A stretch of 64,000 nt of DNA from the NCBI RefSeq assembly GCF_008329715.1, contig NZ_VTSR01000009.1, positions 1-64,000 of the forward strand. The letters are read 5' to 3'. Shown piece by piece: positions 1 to 9,641 of this stretch. This DNA comes from Gimesia chilikensis. GTDB lineage: Bacteria; Planctomycetota; Planctomycetia; Planctomycetales; Planctomycetaceae. Made by a program: the position numbers and the translations under genes. Numbering within the stretch: position 1 is the stretch's first letter; the number at the start of each line of letters is the position of its first letter. Under the pieces are notes generated by a model, which was given only the letters and a program-made list of their open reading frames with translations, ran no database searches and had not been told where the DNA came from.

Positions 1-100
1 AAGGTTGTAACAAACTATGTTTACCACGCGTTAAAGAATACCACCACCGGCTCGACCTTCTTTCATAGTTTCACCCTGTCTGATAGAAAGAGCTGCTTGC

Positions 101-364
101 TCACCCGCCACCAATCGCGGGCAGGAAATGAATCTCACTCTCGGGTGACACCTTCTGCGCCAGCCCCCGGGGAGTCACATTCTGATCGACGGTCACCGCG
201 ATTCCGGGGCGCAGCTTCCCGTCAGGACAGAGCCGCTCCAGCGTTCCCGGATATTGAGCATTGAGGGACTGCACCGCTTCCAGCACGGTGCTCCCGTCGA
301 CAACCACTTCTTCCTCCCCCTCACAGAATGGTCTGAGCAGGGGAGGAACAAACAGGCGAGGCAT
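101..364 (-). CDS. MoaD/ThiS-family sulfur-carrier-like protein
   Basis: This 87-residue protein ends in LPAIGGG, the Gly-Gly tail that MoaD/ThiS beta-grasp proteins use to carry sulfur as a C-terminal thiocarboxylate. The ATG (362-364) lies just 16 bases after the stop of the molybdenum-hydroxylase large subunit, so it is probably the last gene of that operon. A longer open frame upstream overlaps the large subunit and has no protein character, so it was not used. From family knowledge, MoaD feeds sulfur to molybdopterin synthase. Placement here suggests a carrier dedicated to cofactor supply or sulfuration for this enzyme, but that is inference. No MoaE or MoeB partner is in the window. Confidence 0.8.
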   Translation of the reverse strand: MPRLFVPPLLRPFCEGEEEVVVDGSTVLEAVQSLNAQYPGTLERLCPDGKLRPGIAVTVDQNVTPRGLAQKVSPESEIHFLPAIGGG

Positions 365-380
365 CAGGGCCTCCTTTACT

Positions 381-2675
381 TCAGGACTGTTTCTGCAACA
401 GTTCGTGCAGCACGCGTGGCGGCGACATCGGCAGCTCGTACATCCGCACGTCGACTGCTTCGTGAATCGCGGCTCCCAGCGCGGCCGGCGGCGGTACGAT
501 GGGAACTTCCCCAACGCCACGCACACCAAACGGATGACCGGGGTTCGGCACTTCCACGATGATCGTTTCGATCATCGGCAGGTCGTAACAGGTGGGAATC
601 CGGTAATCGAGGAAGTTGGCATTCCGCATGCTGCCTTCCGTGTCATACCAGTATTCTTCATTCAACCCCCAGCCAATCCCCTGCACGGCACCACCCTGGA
701 TCTGTCCTTCGACATAAGCGGGATGGATGGCCGTTCCGCAGTCCTGGGCAGCGGTGTAACGCAGAATATCGACTTTACCCGTATCCGGATCGACTTCCAC
801 ATCGACCACGTGGGCACCGAAGGCACCGCCGGGCTCGTTGTGATTGGAAACGCCCCGACCGACCAGCGGTTCGCCGGTCAGACTCAACTCGATGGCAATC
901 TCTTTGAACGGCACCCGCTTGTCAGGACCGACGACGCAACCATCTTCATAAGAGACAGCAGACGGATCGACTTCCCATAGTTCAGCGGCGCGAGCCACGA
1001 TCTGACGCTGCAGGTCTTTCCCTGCTTCATAAGCGGCCCAACCGGTCGCATAAGTCACACGGCTGCCGCCCGTCACGTCGGTGTAACCCACGCTGTCGGT
1101 ATCGACCACAGCCGGCTTGATGTCTTCCGCGGCGATTCCCAGTGTTTCCGCAAACTGCATCGCGATCGCGGTACGCGAACCGCCGATGTCGGTCGAACCT
1201 TCGAGCAGACCGACTGAACCATCTGAGTTCACGGTCGCCGTCACAGCCGACTTCAATCCGGCGTTGAACCAGAAACCACAGGCAATGCCGCGGCCTTTGT
1301 TGTCCCCTTCCAGGGCTGAATTAAAGTGCTCACTGTTTTTGATCGCTTCCAGTGTTTCCACCAGACCGATGCGGGGATAAGTCACGCCATCGATCCGCCG
1401 GGTTCCCTCTTTCGAAGCGTTCAGCAGACGGAAATCAATCGGTGCCATTCCGATCTGTTCGCACAGTTCATCGACGACCGTTTCTGTCGCAAACGCAGCG
1501 TTGGTCGCCCCGGGAGCCCGATAGGCGTTTGTCCGTGGCTTGTTGACGCAGACGTCGTAGCCTTCCACGCGGCCGTTGGGCACATCGTAGCAGGAGAAGA
1601 CGCACATGCAGCCGGCCCCGATCGGCGAACCGGGATAACCGCCCGCTTCGTAAGCCATCCAGGCTTCGGCGGCGGTAATGCGGCCGTCGGCATCGGCTCC
1701 CATTTTGACTTTAATGTAAGAACCCGGAGTCGGGCCGGTTGCCTGCAGCACGTCAGCCCGGTCCATCACGAGTTGCACCGGAGCCCCTGACTTGCGGGAC
1801 AGCACGGCTGCCACCGGTGCGAGGTAGACCGAAATCTTACCGCCAAAGCCACCACCGATTTCCATCGGCACGACTTTCACACGTGCCAGCGGCACGTCCA
1901 GCAGTTCAGCAACCTGCTGACGAACAGAGAACGTTCCCTGGGTCGATGTCCAGACGGTAATCTGTCCGTCGTTGTTCCAGAGCGAGGTCGCCACGTGAGG
2001 TTCGATGTAACCCTGGTGCACGGTCGCGGTACGGAATTCTTTTTCCACGACGTATTTCGCATCCGCGAAACCTTTGGCGATATCCCCTTTTTCATAAACG
2101 AGATGCTTGGCGATATTCGAAGGCTTGTCGCCCATTTCTCCCGAAACGGCTTCTTCGGTATGCACATCCGGGTTGAGTACCGGAGCATCGTCTTCCATCG
2201 CTTTCAGCACGTCCATCACCGGAGGCAGCACTTCGTACTCGACCTCAATCAGGCTGGCTGCTTCCTGTGCGATGTGAATATTGTCGGCAGCGACCGCAGC
2301 AATGGGATGCCCCTTGTAGAGCACCTTGGTACGGGCCAGGTTGTTGCTGCTCAGGTGATTCAGATTCACGGCCCCTTCGCCGAGTTCTGCAATTTTATCA
2401 CCGGGCTCGGGCATGTCGGCACTCGTCGCCACAGCGCGAACACCGGGCAGTGCTTCCGCCTTGGAAATATCGATCGACTTGATCACGGCATGAGCGTGCG
2501 GGCTGCGATGAATCGCACCGTAGATCATCCCTTTGACCTTGATGTCCGCGCCGTACAACGCACGACCGGTAACTTTGTCGGCCCCGTCGTGACGAATCGG
2601 ACGCGTGCCGATCACTTTGTACTTGGGAGCATCACCACTGCCTGCATCTGTTTTGGTTTCATCGATTGTCGCCAT
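381..2675 (-). CDS. Xanthine dehydrogenase-family molybdopterin-binding (large) subunit
   Basis: The 764-residue catalytic subunit of a molybdenum hydroxylase. Residues about 18-150 form the a/b hammerhead domain (GTRPIRHDGADKVTGRALYG). GGGFGGK (274-280) is the conserved Mo-cofactor loop, and GVGE near the C terminus (720-723) supplies the expected catalytic glutamate, Glu723. These enzymes hydroxylate or oxidise aldehydes, purines, CO or aromatic acyl-CoA with water and pass electrons through 2Fe-2S to FAD. The start ATG overlaps the stop of the 2Fe-2S gene by one base (TAATG), which implies translational coupling. The substrate cannot be read from sequence. No signal peptide, so a cytoplasmic complex is likely. 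Confidence 0.92.
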   Translation of the reverse strand: MATIDETKTDAGSGDAPKYKVIGTRPIRHDGADKVTGRALYGADIKVKGMIYGAIHRSPHAHAVIKSIDISKAEALPGVRAVATSADMPEPGDKIAELGEGAVNLNHLSSNNLARTKVLYKGHPIAAVAADNIHIAQEAASLIEVEYEVLPPVMDVLKAMEDDAPVLNPDVHTEEAVSGEMGDKPSNIAKHLVYEKGDIAKGFADAKYVVEKEFRTATVHQGYIEPHVATSLWNNDGQITVWTSTQGTFSVRQQVAELLDVPLARVKVVPMEIGGGFGGKISVYLAPVAAVLSRKSGAPVQLVMDRADVLQATGPTPGSYIKVKMGADADGRITAAEAWMAYEAGGYPGSPIGAGCMCVFSCYDVPNGRVEGYDVCVNKPRTNAYRAPGATNAAFATETVVDELCEQIGMAPIDFRLLNASKEGTRRIDGVTYPRIGLVETLEAIKNSEHFNSALEGDNKGRGIACGFWFNAGLKSAVTATVNSDGSVGLLEGSTDIGGSRTAIAMQFAETLGIAAEDIKPAVVDTDSVGYTDVTGGSRVTYATGWAAYEAGKDLQRQIVARAAELWEVDPSAVSYEDGCVVGPDKRVPFKEIAIELSLTGEPLVGRGVSNHNEPGGAFGAHVVDVEVDPDTGKVDILRYTAAQDCGTAIHPAYVEGQIQGGAVQGIGWGLNEEYWYDTEGSMRNANFLDYRIPTCYDLPMIETIIVEVPNPGHPFGVRGVGEVPIVPPPAALGAAIHEAVDVRMYELPMSPPRVLHELLQKQS

Positions 2676-3181
2676 TAGACCGTCTCCTTTTCACATGAGG
2701 CAGCTTGTCCACATCGTACTTCCGCAGCCTGCTGAATCGCACGCACAATCTTGTCGTATCCGGTGCAGCGACACAGATTGCCCGCCATCGAGAAGCGAAT
2801 TTCCTCTTCGGTCGGGTTGGGGTTCTTATCCAGAAACGCTTTGGCAGACATGATGTAGCCCGGGGTGCAGATGCCGCACTGCAGCGCTGCATTTTCCAGA
2901 AAGGCTTCCTGCAGCGGATCCAGACCATCACCGGGGGCGAGCCCTTCGATGGTTTCGATCTCGGTCCCTTCGGCTTCGACCGCCAGAACCATACAGGTAT
3001 TGACGGCTTTCCCGTCCATCACGACCGAGCAGGCACCACAGTTGCCGTTGGAGCAACCTTCTTTGGCACCGGTCAGGTTGAGTGTATTGCGTAAGACTTC
3101 GAGCAAGGTCTGTCGAGGCTGACAGAGGAACTCCTCTTCACGGCCATTGATAGTCGCGGTTACGATCCGTTTCTTCGCCAT
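2675..3181 (-). CDS. 2Fe-2S iron-sulfur subunit of molybdenum hydroxylase
   Basis: This 168-residue small subunit has both family cluster motifs. The plant-ferredoxin-type cluster uses Cys43, Cys48, Cys51 and Cys63 (C-x4-C-x2-C-x11-C). The second cluster uses Cys102, Cys105, Cys137 and Cys139 (C-x2-C...C-x-C, in QCGICTPG and CRCTGY). It carries electrons from the Mo site to the FAD subunit. It is the middle gene of the operon, 72 bases after the FAD gene and overlapping the large-subunit start by one base. Its C-terminal tail (RCGQAASCEKETV) has two extra cysteines with no obvious role. Confidence 0.94.
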   Translation of the reverse strand: MAKKRIVTATINGREEEFLCQPRQTLLEVLRNTLNLTGAKEGCSNGNCGACSVVMDGKAVNTCMVLAVEAEGTEIETIEGLAPGDGLDPLQEAFLENAALQCGICTPGYIMSAKAFLDKNPNPTEEEIRFSMAGNLCRCTGYDKIVRAIQQAAEVRCGQAASCEKETV

Positions 3182-3253
3182 CGAAGTGTCCTTATTAAAA
3201 ATTTCAGTTGGGATTCAGTTTTTAAGAGAGAGTTTTCGCTTCGCAGAAACGAA

Positions 3254-4123
3254 TCATCCCCGAGCACGTTCCACCGCCTGTTTGATGACACGTTCGGTCA
3301 ACACGCCGGTCACATGAATGCGGAATTCTTCGGTGCCCCGCATGTCGGTAATCGGATGCACGACCGACTTCGCTGCGTCCGCCGCTTTTTTGATGGTTTC
3401 ATCATTCACCGGCTGACCTGCCAGTGCATCACACGCTTCCTGACACAGGAACGGTTTCGCAGCAACAGCCCCCAGTCCGATGCGGGCCGAAACGAAGTTT
3501 TGGCCACTCTCATCCAGAACCACGGAGGCCCCGACTCCCACGACGGCAATATCCATTTCATTCCGGGGAATGAATCGTCGGTAATGCGAACCGCTGTGAG
3601 CAGGACGAGCCGGGAAGCGGAGTTCCACAATGATCTCCCCCGGTTCCAGCACATTCTGGCCCGGCCCGGTACAGAAATCTTCGACCGCGACTTCGCGGGT
3701 CCCATCAGGACCGGCAATCACGACGGTGGCTTCCAGAGCGATTAACGCGGGTGTTGAATCCGCGGCAGCACCGGCATTCGCCAGGTTCCCCCCGACGCTG
3801 GCCCGGTTCTGAATCTGCATGCCGCCGATAATATGACTGCTGTCAGTGATCGCGGAGTAGTTATCGACGATCCCCTGGTGGCCGTAAATCTGGTAACAGG
3901 GAACCGCGGCTCCCAGGCGGAGCCCGTCATCGTTGAGCTCCAGCGCCATCAGTTCCGGAATCTTCTTCAAATCGACAATCAGATCGGTCGTCAACCGGCC
4001 GGTGCGGACATGGTCGATCAGGTCGGTTCCCCCTGCCAGCGGGCGGGCATTTCCATTGCTTTTGGCCAATAACCCGACGGCATCAGCCAGGGAAACAGGT
4101 GCTTCGTATTCAAAATCACGCAT
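3254..4123 (-). CDS. FAD-binding (medium) subunit of molybdenum hydroxylase
   Basis: A 289-residue FAD subunit of the CoxM type. PLAGGTDL (about 28-35) and the later SVGGNLANAGAAADS are the two glycine-rich FAD-binding segments, and the C-terminal CO-dehydrogenase flavoprotein domain follows. The frame is open 18 codons further upstream, but the ATG giving MRDFEYEAPVSL has GGAGAGGG about 12 bases upstream and matches the usual family N terminus. It is the first gene of the four-gene minus-strand operon. It probably passes electrons to NAD+ or a quinone, and the acceptor is not visible here. Confidence 0.9.
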   Translation of the reverse strand: MRDFEYEAPVSLADAVGLLAKSNGNARPLAGGTDLIDHVRTGRLTTDLIVDLKKIPELMALELNDDGLRLGAAVPCYQIYGHQGIVDNYSAITDSSHIIGGMQIQNRASVGGNLANAGAAADSTPALIALEATVVIAGPDGTREVAVEDFCTGPGQNVLEPGEIIVELRFPARPAHSGSHYRRFIPRNEMDIAVVGVGASVVLDESGQNFVSARIGLGAVAAKPFLCQEACDALAGQPVNDETIKKAADAAKSVVHPITDMRGTEEFRIHVTGVLTERVIKQAVERARG

Positions 4124-4583
4124 CGCAGGTTGGTCCCTCTCCAAATTGTCTTGATCTTGCTCAATTCGCAGCCGCACTCGACTCGCTGAGTGAGTTTGTC
4201 TTACCGTCTATTATCAGTCACAGGTCATTTAACATCAATGCAACCAAAGTCGAACAGCCGCCCGATTTCCCATTTTTATAATTTCCTTTAGAATAAAGTC
4301 TCAGGCCGGTCTGACAAGCCCGATTCCCGTCCGCCAGCGGAGAAAAGTTCCGATTGAGCGACCCGACACACTTACCACGCCTTTGCGGATTTGTTAACCT
4401 GCTTCGCAGTGAACAGTTCCGGCGGCTCCAACGTCGCAGGCACCGTTGACGTAAGAGTATTGCTGACAGGATGTCATCAATCTGGACCCGCAATCCGGAA
4501 AAACACCATCAGCCAATGGTCTCTGAAACAAATTCCATCTACCAGAGATAGTGCCTCGAGCACTCAGAGGCAGGTTATATATA
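4124..4583. other. Divergent intergenic region, Mo-hydroxylase operon / proline dehydrogenase
   Basis: This 460-base gap separates two divergently transcribed units and should hold both promoters. A TATAAT occurs on the plus strand at 4277-4282, but no convincing -35 accompanies it and it lies 300 bases from the plus-strand gene. The stretch around 4260-4310 is AT-richer than its surroundings. No RNA gene or credible small ORF was found. Confidence 0.5.
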
Positions 4584-7500
4584 GTGGCACGTAAAAAATC
4601 GTCTTCTGATCTGAATCAACAAATCGAACAGCGCACCCGGGATCTCGGTGAGCAGATCTGGGGGCACCTGGAACGGCGCGAGCCGACCATGTTCGAAAAG
4701 CGCTGGTGGGACGATCGCATCCCCTCCTGGGCGATGGCCGACGAATCCGTCAAAGTGCAGATGTTCCGCTTTGTCGACGTGCTTCCCATGCTCCGCTCGC
4801 ACGACTCCATCGTACGGCACCTGCAGGAATATTTTGAAGATGTCCGCAAGCATCTTCCCTGGGCGGCCCGCATCGGTCTGGAACTTTCGCAACCGAATTC
4901 CGTCCTCGGACGTGCCCTGGCCCTGAACGCCCGCTCCAATGCCCGCCGCATGGCCAGCCGCTTCATCGCGGGTTCTTCCGTCGAAGAGATCCACTACACC
5001 GTCGACCGCCTCCGCAGCGAGAACTTCGCCTTCACCCTCGACCTGCTGGGCGAAGCGGTCATCAGCGAAGTCGAAGCCGAAGCCTATCTGCAGTCCTACC
5101 TGGATCTGATCTCCGGACTCGCACCCCGCGTGCGGAAATGGTCTGAAAATGTGCAGCTCGACTGGGACAGCCAGGGACACCTGCCCCGCACCAATGTTTC
5201 CATCAAGCTCTCTGCCCTGTGCAGCCAGTTCAAGCCCACCGACCCGGTTGGCACGATGGCCGTCGTCCAGCCCCGTCTGCGGAAACTGCTCCGACAGGCG
5301 ATGAAGTACGACGCCTACCTGCACGTCGATATGGAGCAGAACTCCTACAAGCCGCTGACGCTGGAAATCTTCAAGCAGACGCTGATGGAAAAAGAATTCC
5401 GCGATTTCGACAACGTCGGCATCGTAATACAGGCTTATCAGCCGGCCGCCGAACAGGATCTGCAGGACCTGCTCAAGTGGGCCAAAAAACGCAAAGCACC
5501 GATCTGGATCCGCCTCGTCAAAGGTGCCTACTGGGATTACGAAACCATCGTTTCCGGCTACCGCAACTGGCCGATCCCCGTATTCCAGCAGAAATGGGAA
5601 TCGGACGCCAACTTCGAAAAACTGACCAAGGTCCTGCTGGAAAACCATCAGTGGCTCCGACCTGCCTTTGGCAGTCATAACCTCCGCAGTCTGGCGCACG
5701 CCATCGCCGCGGCCCACGAACTGGACATTCCCCCTTCCGCTTATGAAATCCAGATGCTGTATGGCATGGGCAAGGAACAGGCCCAGGTCTTTGCGGAGCT
5801 GGGGCATCGCGTCCGCATTTACACGCCGTTCGGCGAACTGATTCCCGGCATGGCTTACCTCGTCCGCCGCCTGCTGGAAAACACCTCTAACGATTCATTC
5901 CTTCGACAAAGCTTTACCGAGCACGTCAACCTGGAGACCCTGATGATGAACCCGTCCGAACATGCGAAAACCGCCACCAAACAGAAACCGGCAGAAGACG
6001 CCGACGGCTTCCAGAATGAACCGCTCACCGATTTCAGCCTCGAAGAATCCCGTACGAAAATGCAGGCGGCTCTGGAAGAAGTCGAAGACCAGTTCGGTAA
6101 AGAATACCCGCTGCTGATCAACGGCCGCGCGATCGACACCAAAGCCACGATCACTTCGCGAAACCCCTCTCACAAGTCCGATTCACTGGGCACCGTCTCC
6201 TCCGCCTCCGCGGACGACGCCATCGACGCCATCGATGCCGCCCGGCGTGCCTTCCCCGCCTGGTCGCGCACCGAACCCCAGTACCGCGCCGAATACCTGG
6301 AACTGATCGCCGCCAACATGCGTCGCCGTCGTTTCGAACTGGCCGCCTGGATCGTCTTTGAATGCGGTAAACCCTGGGAAGAAGCGGACGGCGATGTCGT
6401 CGAAGCCATCGATTTCTGCATGTACTACGCCAACCAGATGCGCCGCCTGGCTCATCCGCTGCACTGTGACGTCCCCGGTGAAGAGAACGTCTACTTCTAC
6501 CGTCCCCGCGGCACCGTAGCTGTCATCGCCCCCTGGAACTTCCCACTCGCGATCCTGACCGGTATGACTGTCGCTTCCCTGGTCACAGGCAACACGGTCG
6601 TCATGAAACCAGCAGAACAATCGTCGATTGTCGCCGCCAAGCTGATGGACGTGATCCACGAATCAGGCATCCCCGATGGTGTCGTCAACTTCCTCCCCGG
6701 CATCGGTGAAGAAGTCGGCCCCGAACTGGTCGGCAGCCCCGACGTGGAAATGATCACCTTCACCGGCTCACGCGATGTCGGCCTGGCGATCAACGAATCC
6801 GCCTCCGATACCGATACCCGCCAGAAGATGGTCAAACGGGTCATCGCGGAAATGGGAGGCAAGAACGCGATCATCGTCGACGACGACGCCGACCTCGACG
6901 AAGCGGTCCTCGGCGTGATCCACTCCGCCTTCAATTACGCCGGCCAGAAATGTTCGGCCTGCTCCCGCGTCATCGTGCTCGAATCGATTCACGACACCTT
7001 CGTCAGCCGCCTGGTCGAAGCCACCAAGGCCCTCAAGATCGGCCCCGCGGAAGATCCCGGCACCGTCGTCGGCCCGGTCATCGATGAAGAAGCCCACCAG
7101 CGGATTCTGGAGTACATCGAGATCGGCAAAGAAGAAGCCACCCTCGCCCTGGCCTGTGACACCTCCGACCTGGAAGACGAAGGCTACTACGTAGGCCCGC
7201 ACATCTTCACCGACGTCGATTCCACCTGCCAGATCGCCCAGGAAGAAATCTTCGGCCCCGTCCTCGCCGTCATCAAGGCAGACGACTTTGACGAAGCGAT
7301 TACCATCGCCAACGATACGCCTTACGCCCTCACGGCAGGCGTCTTCAGTCGCAGCCCCGCCCACTTGAACAAGGCACGCATGGAAATCGTAGCCGGCAAC
7401 ATCTACCTCAACCGGAACATCACCGGCGCCATGGTCGAACGCCACCCGTTCGGCGGCTTCAAGATGTCCGGCATCGGCAGCAAGACTGGCGGCCCCGACT

Positions 7501-7595
7501 ATCTGCTGCAGTTCCTCGTTCCGGTCAACGTCACCGAAAACACCATGCGTCGCGGCTTCGCCCCCGATGCTGCTGCGGAAGACGAAGCAGAATAA
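4584..7595 (+). CDS. putA: Bifunctional proline dehydrogenase / L-glutamate-gamma-semialdehyde dehydrogenase (PutA-like)
   Basis: A 1003-residue enzyme oxidising proline to P5C with FAD, then glutamate semialdehyde to glutamate with NAD+. The proline dehydrogenase barrel (about 90-440) shows RLVKGAYWDYE, AFGSHNLRS and a TPFGELIPGMAYLVRRLLEN tail. The aldehyde dehydrogenase half (about 500-990) has Glu756 (AEMGGK) and catalytic Cys790 (AGQKCSACSR). There is no N-terminal ribbon-helix-helix, so it should not repress its own gene as E. coli PutA does. The chosen start is GTG, with GAGGCAGG upstream. Another GTG at 4551 adds 11 residues. It converges with the next minus-strand gene, 12 bases away. 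Confidence 0.94.
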   Translation: MARKKSSSDLNQQIEQRTRDLGEQIWGHLERREPTMFEKRWWDDRIPSWAMADESVKVQMFRFVDVLPMLRSHDSIVRHLQEYFEDVRKHLPWAARIGLELSQPNSVLGRALALNARSNARRMASRFIAGSSVEEIHYTVDRLRSENFAFTLDLLGEAVISEVEAEAYLQSYLDLISGLAPRVRKWSENVQLDWDSQGHLPRTNVSIKLSALCSQFKPTDPVGTMAVVQPRLRKLLRQAMKYDAYLHVDMEQNSYKPLTLEIFKQTLMEKEFRDFDNVGIVIQAYQPAAEQDLQDLLKWAKKRKAPIWIRLVKGAYWDYETIVSGYRNWPIPVFQQKWESDANFEKLTKVLLENHQWLRPAFGSHNLRSLAHAIAAAHELDIPPSAYEIQMLYGMGKEQAQVFAELGHRVRIYTPFGELIPGMAYLVRRLLENTSNDSFLRQSFTEHVNLETLMMNPSEHAKTATKQKPAEDADGFQNEPLTDFSLEESRTKMQAALEEVEDQFGKEYPLLINGRAIDTKATITSRNPSHKSDSLGTVSSASADDAIDAIDAARRAFPAWSRTEPQYRAEYLELIAANMRRRRFELAAWIVFECGKPWEEADGDVVEAIDFCMYYANQMRRLAHPLHCDVPGEENVYFYRPRGTVAVIAPWNFPLAILTGMTVASLVTGNTVVMKPAEQSSIVAAKLMDVIHESGIPDGVVNFLPGIGEEVGPELVGSPDVEMITFTGSRDVGLAINESASDTDTRQKMVKRVIAEMGGKNAIIVDDDADLDEAVLGVIHSAFNYAGQKCSACSRVIVLESIHDTFVSRLVEATKALKIGPAEDPGTVVGPVIDEEAHQRILEYIEIGKEEATLALACDTSDLEDEGYYVGPHIFTDVDSTCQIAQEEIFGPVLAVIKADDFDEAITIANDTPYALTAGVFSRSPAHLNKARMEIVAGNIYLNRNITGAMVERHPFGGFKMSGIGSKTGGPDYLLQFLVPVNVTENTMRRGFAPDAAAEDEAE

Positions 7596-7607
7596 CCGCC
7601 TTTTACG

Positions 7608-9593
7608 CTACTCTTCCCGCGGTCCTTCCGCGGGAAGATATTTTTCAAAGCCTTTGAAGTACTTGCCCCGCTCGATCATCTCCCGCGTCAACAGGCCGGC
7701 AAAATAGATCGGCAAATGCGGCTCGGCTTTGAGATTCTCGACCAGCCAGTCTAAGCCGGCACGTCCGCGCACAAGCACAATCACATTCTTCTCCCCCTTC
7801 TCATCCAGCCCCTGCGTCAGAATGACATGCTCGTTTTTCCCCAGGCGGCGGGAAACCAACTGCTCTGCCTCCTCCAGGGTTCTCGCCGGTCGACCACTGC
7901 AGATAACCACGTACACTCCACGGGACGCATAATCCTCCGCATTGGGTGGCTCCGATCCGGTCAACTGCCGGTAAGCACTGACTGCCTGCCCCAATGCAAC
8001 TTCCGTCAACTGTTCATGTTCGCGTAATGCCTGGGCAAACAGTGTCGACAGGTAATACTTGTCATCCTCATGATTTCCCATACCCCACAGAATCCGCGTG
8101 CGCATATTGTGATTGGTCGTGGCATCAAAGGGGGGCGCCATATAGACATGAAATAACGCCCGCAGCACATTCTTCGTCTTCTTCGTTCCCGGGCCAAAGC
8201 CATGATAGATCGCCGCGTAGCGCAGTCCGGGTGGTCCTGTCGGATCGAGTGCCTGATAAAAAATCTCCGTCAGTCGAGGATCGCGCGGCCAGCCCAGTGC
8301 ACTTGAAATCCAGCCAATCATGTGATTGGGTGAATACCTCGAATGCTTCGAATGCCGCAGACCCTGACGAAACAGTTCCAGCAGTTCCGCATCAGTCAGG
8401 TTCAACTGATCCCGTTTCGCATAGACATCATCCAGCTGTTTGCCTGCTGCCGGATCATCCGCGAAATAGGCTTCATAATCAGGAGCCACATATTCCGCCG
8501 CCTCATACGCATATGTCGCACCCACAGGAGGACGTGTGTAGTCAGGCAGATTACTCCGGGGGCTTCCCTCAGGCAGAAAGCGAGCCAGCTCATTCAGCCG
8601 TCGCGTCTGTAACACCAACGCCGTGAACAGCTCATTGCAGTCCAGCTCGAGGTGCATTCGCTTCGAAATGATATATTCCAGCAGTCGACGGTTCTTCAAC
8701 CCCTTCACCAGCACGATGGCTGTCTCATATCCCTCATCGACCCGGGTGAGAAAAGCCAGTACCGCATCCTGCCGAGTCCCGAATGGTTTCATCACCATTT
8801 TACGCAAAATCTCCGCAGCCCGGGGATGTGTCGCAGAAACATCAGGCCGATGAAAAGCAATGATCCACAGGCCCAGGTCATCAAACCGCTCTAACCCAGG
8901 CGGATCGGTCTCAAACACCGCCTGCCAGGTCTCCAGTGTCGCTCCCACCGTCAGATCGTTCAACTGACTGTGATCATCCAGTAGCCCTGACAGCAGCTTT
9001 CGCGTCTGCTCCTTGTCGCCATAGGTCCGCATCCCCCAGGCAATCCGGTGTTTCTCATGCCAGGGCATCTGAGGATATTGCTCCATCAGCATCCGCACCA
9101 GATTTGCCGAACGATCCGAGACCACCATTGGGCCATGATAGAGAGCAGAGTGCGCAACACCGGGCAGGTCACTGACACTCGCGTGATACATCAGTTCGAT
9201 CGCCCTCGGATCCTGCTCTTTGCGATTCCAGATATACTGGTTCCCCACCTGTCCCAGCAGTGTGGTCCGATGATGTGAACAGTTCCGCAGTCCACGCCGG
9301 ATCAAAGCCAGACGCTCATCGATGCTGGAGACCTTCAGCTTGCCTTCGATCATCTGGTCCAGTTGCGCGCCCGCTGCCTTGTCATCCGGGAAAAACGCTT
9401 CGAAATCGGGAGGCACATACTGATCGGTCCGGTTCCAGGCAAATGGCGGCTCAATTTTCCCGGGCAGCGCCTGCGTGTCAGACTCCTCTGCCGGGAAAGC
9501 GGGCTGCATCCTGGAAACAGCAGCGACGCTGATCGTCAACAGCACCAGAAACTTCACCACGCCACGCAACTTCAACTCAGAGGTCGATCGCAT
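7608..9593 (-). CDS. Secreted protein with two tandem homologous helical modules, function unknown
   Basis: A 661-residue protein, family not recognised. Residues 1-35 look like a Sec signal peptide ending near AFPA. Two long modules share a pattern. The first starts at about 55 (YVPPDFEAFFPDDKAAGAQLD), the second at about 360 (YVAPDYEAYFADDPAAGKQLD). Each then has RRGLR/RQGLR, a WxR...DPR block, ALYHG/AIYHG and an R-I-WGM motif. Rich in helix, so possibly a repeat scaffold, but no catalytic motif is visible. GAGGAGG before the ATG is a strong ribosome binding site. The gene lies 48 bases downstream of the dnaB stop on the same strand but is unrelated in function. Confidence 0.8.
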   Translation of the reverse strand: MRSTSELKLRGVVKFLVLLTISVAAVSRMQPAFPAEESDTQALPGKIEPPFAWNRTDQYVPPDFEAFFPDDKAAGAQLDQMIEGKLKVSSIDERLALIRRGLRNCSHHRTTLLGQVGNQYIWNRKEQDPRAIELMYHASVSDLPGVAHSALYHGPMVVSDRSANLVRMLMEQYPQMPWHEKHRIAWGMRTYGDKEQTRKLLSGLLDDHSQLNDLTVGATLETWQAVFETDPPGLERFDDLGLWIIAFHRPDVSATHPRAAEILRKMVMKPFGTRQDAVLAFLTRVDEGYETAIVLVKGLKNRRLLEYIISKRMHLELDCNELFTALVLQTRRLNELARFLPEGSPRSNLPDYTRPPVGATYAYEAAEYVAPDYEAYFADDPAAGKQLDDVYAKRDQLNLTDAELLELFRQGLRHSKHSRYSPNHMIGWISSALGWPRDPRLTEIFYQALDPTGPPGLRYAAIYHGFGPGTKKTKNVLRALFHVYMAPPFDATTNHNMRTRILWGMGNHEDDKYYLSTLFAQALREHEQLTEVALGQAVSAYRQLTGSEPPNAEDYASRGVYVVICSGRPARTLEEAEQLVSRRLGKNEHVILTQGLDEKGEKNVIVLVRGRAGLDWLVENLKAEPHLPIYFAGLLTREMIERGKYFKGFEKYLPAEGPREE

Positions 9594-9641
9594 TTCATCT
9601 CCTCCTCAGTTTTCAGAATTACCGGTGGCAGCCAGGCGCGT

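Noticed and set aside
4575..5807. 410-codon open frame on the minus strand
   Set aside because: Antisense to the proline dehydrogenase half of the PutA-like gene; GC-rich third positions create such frames, and it has no family motif.
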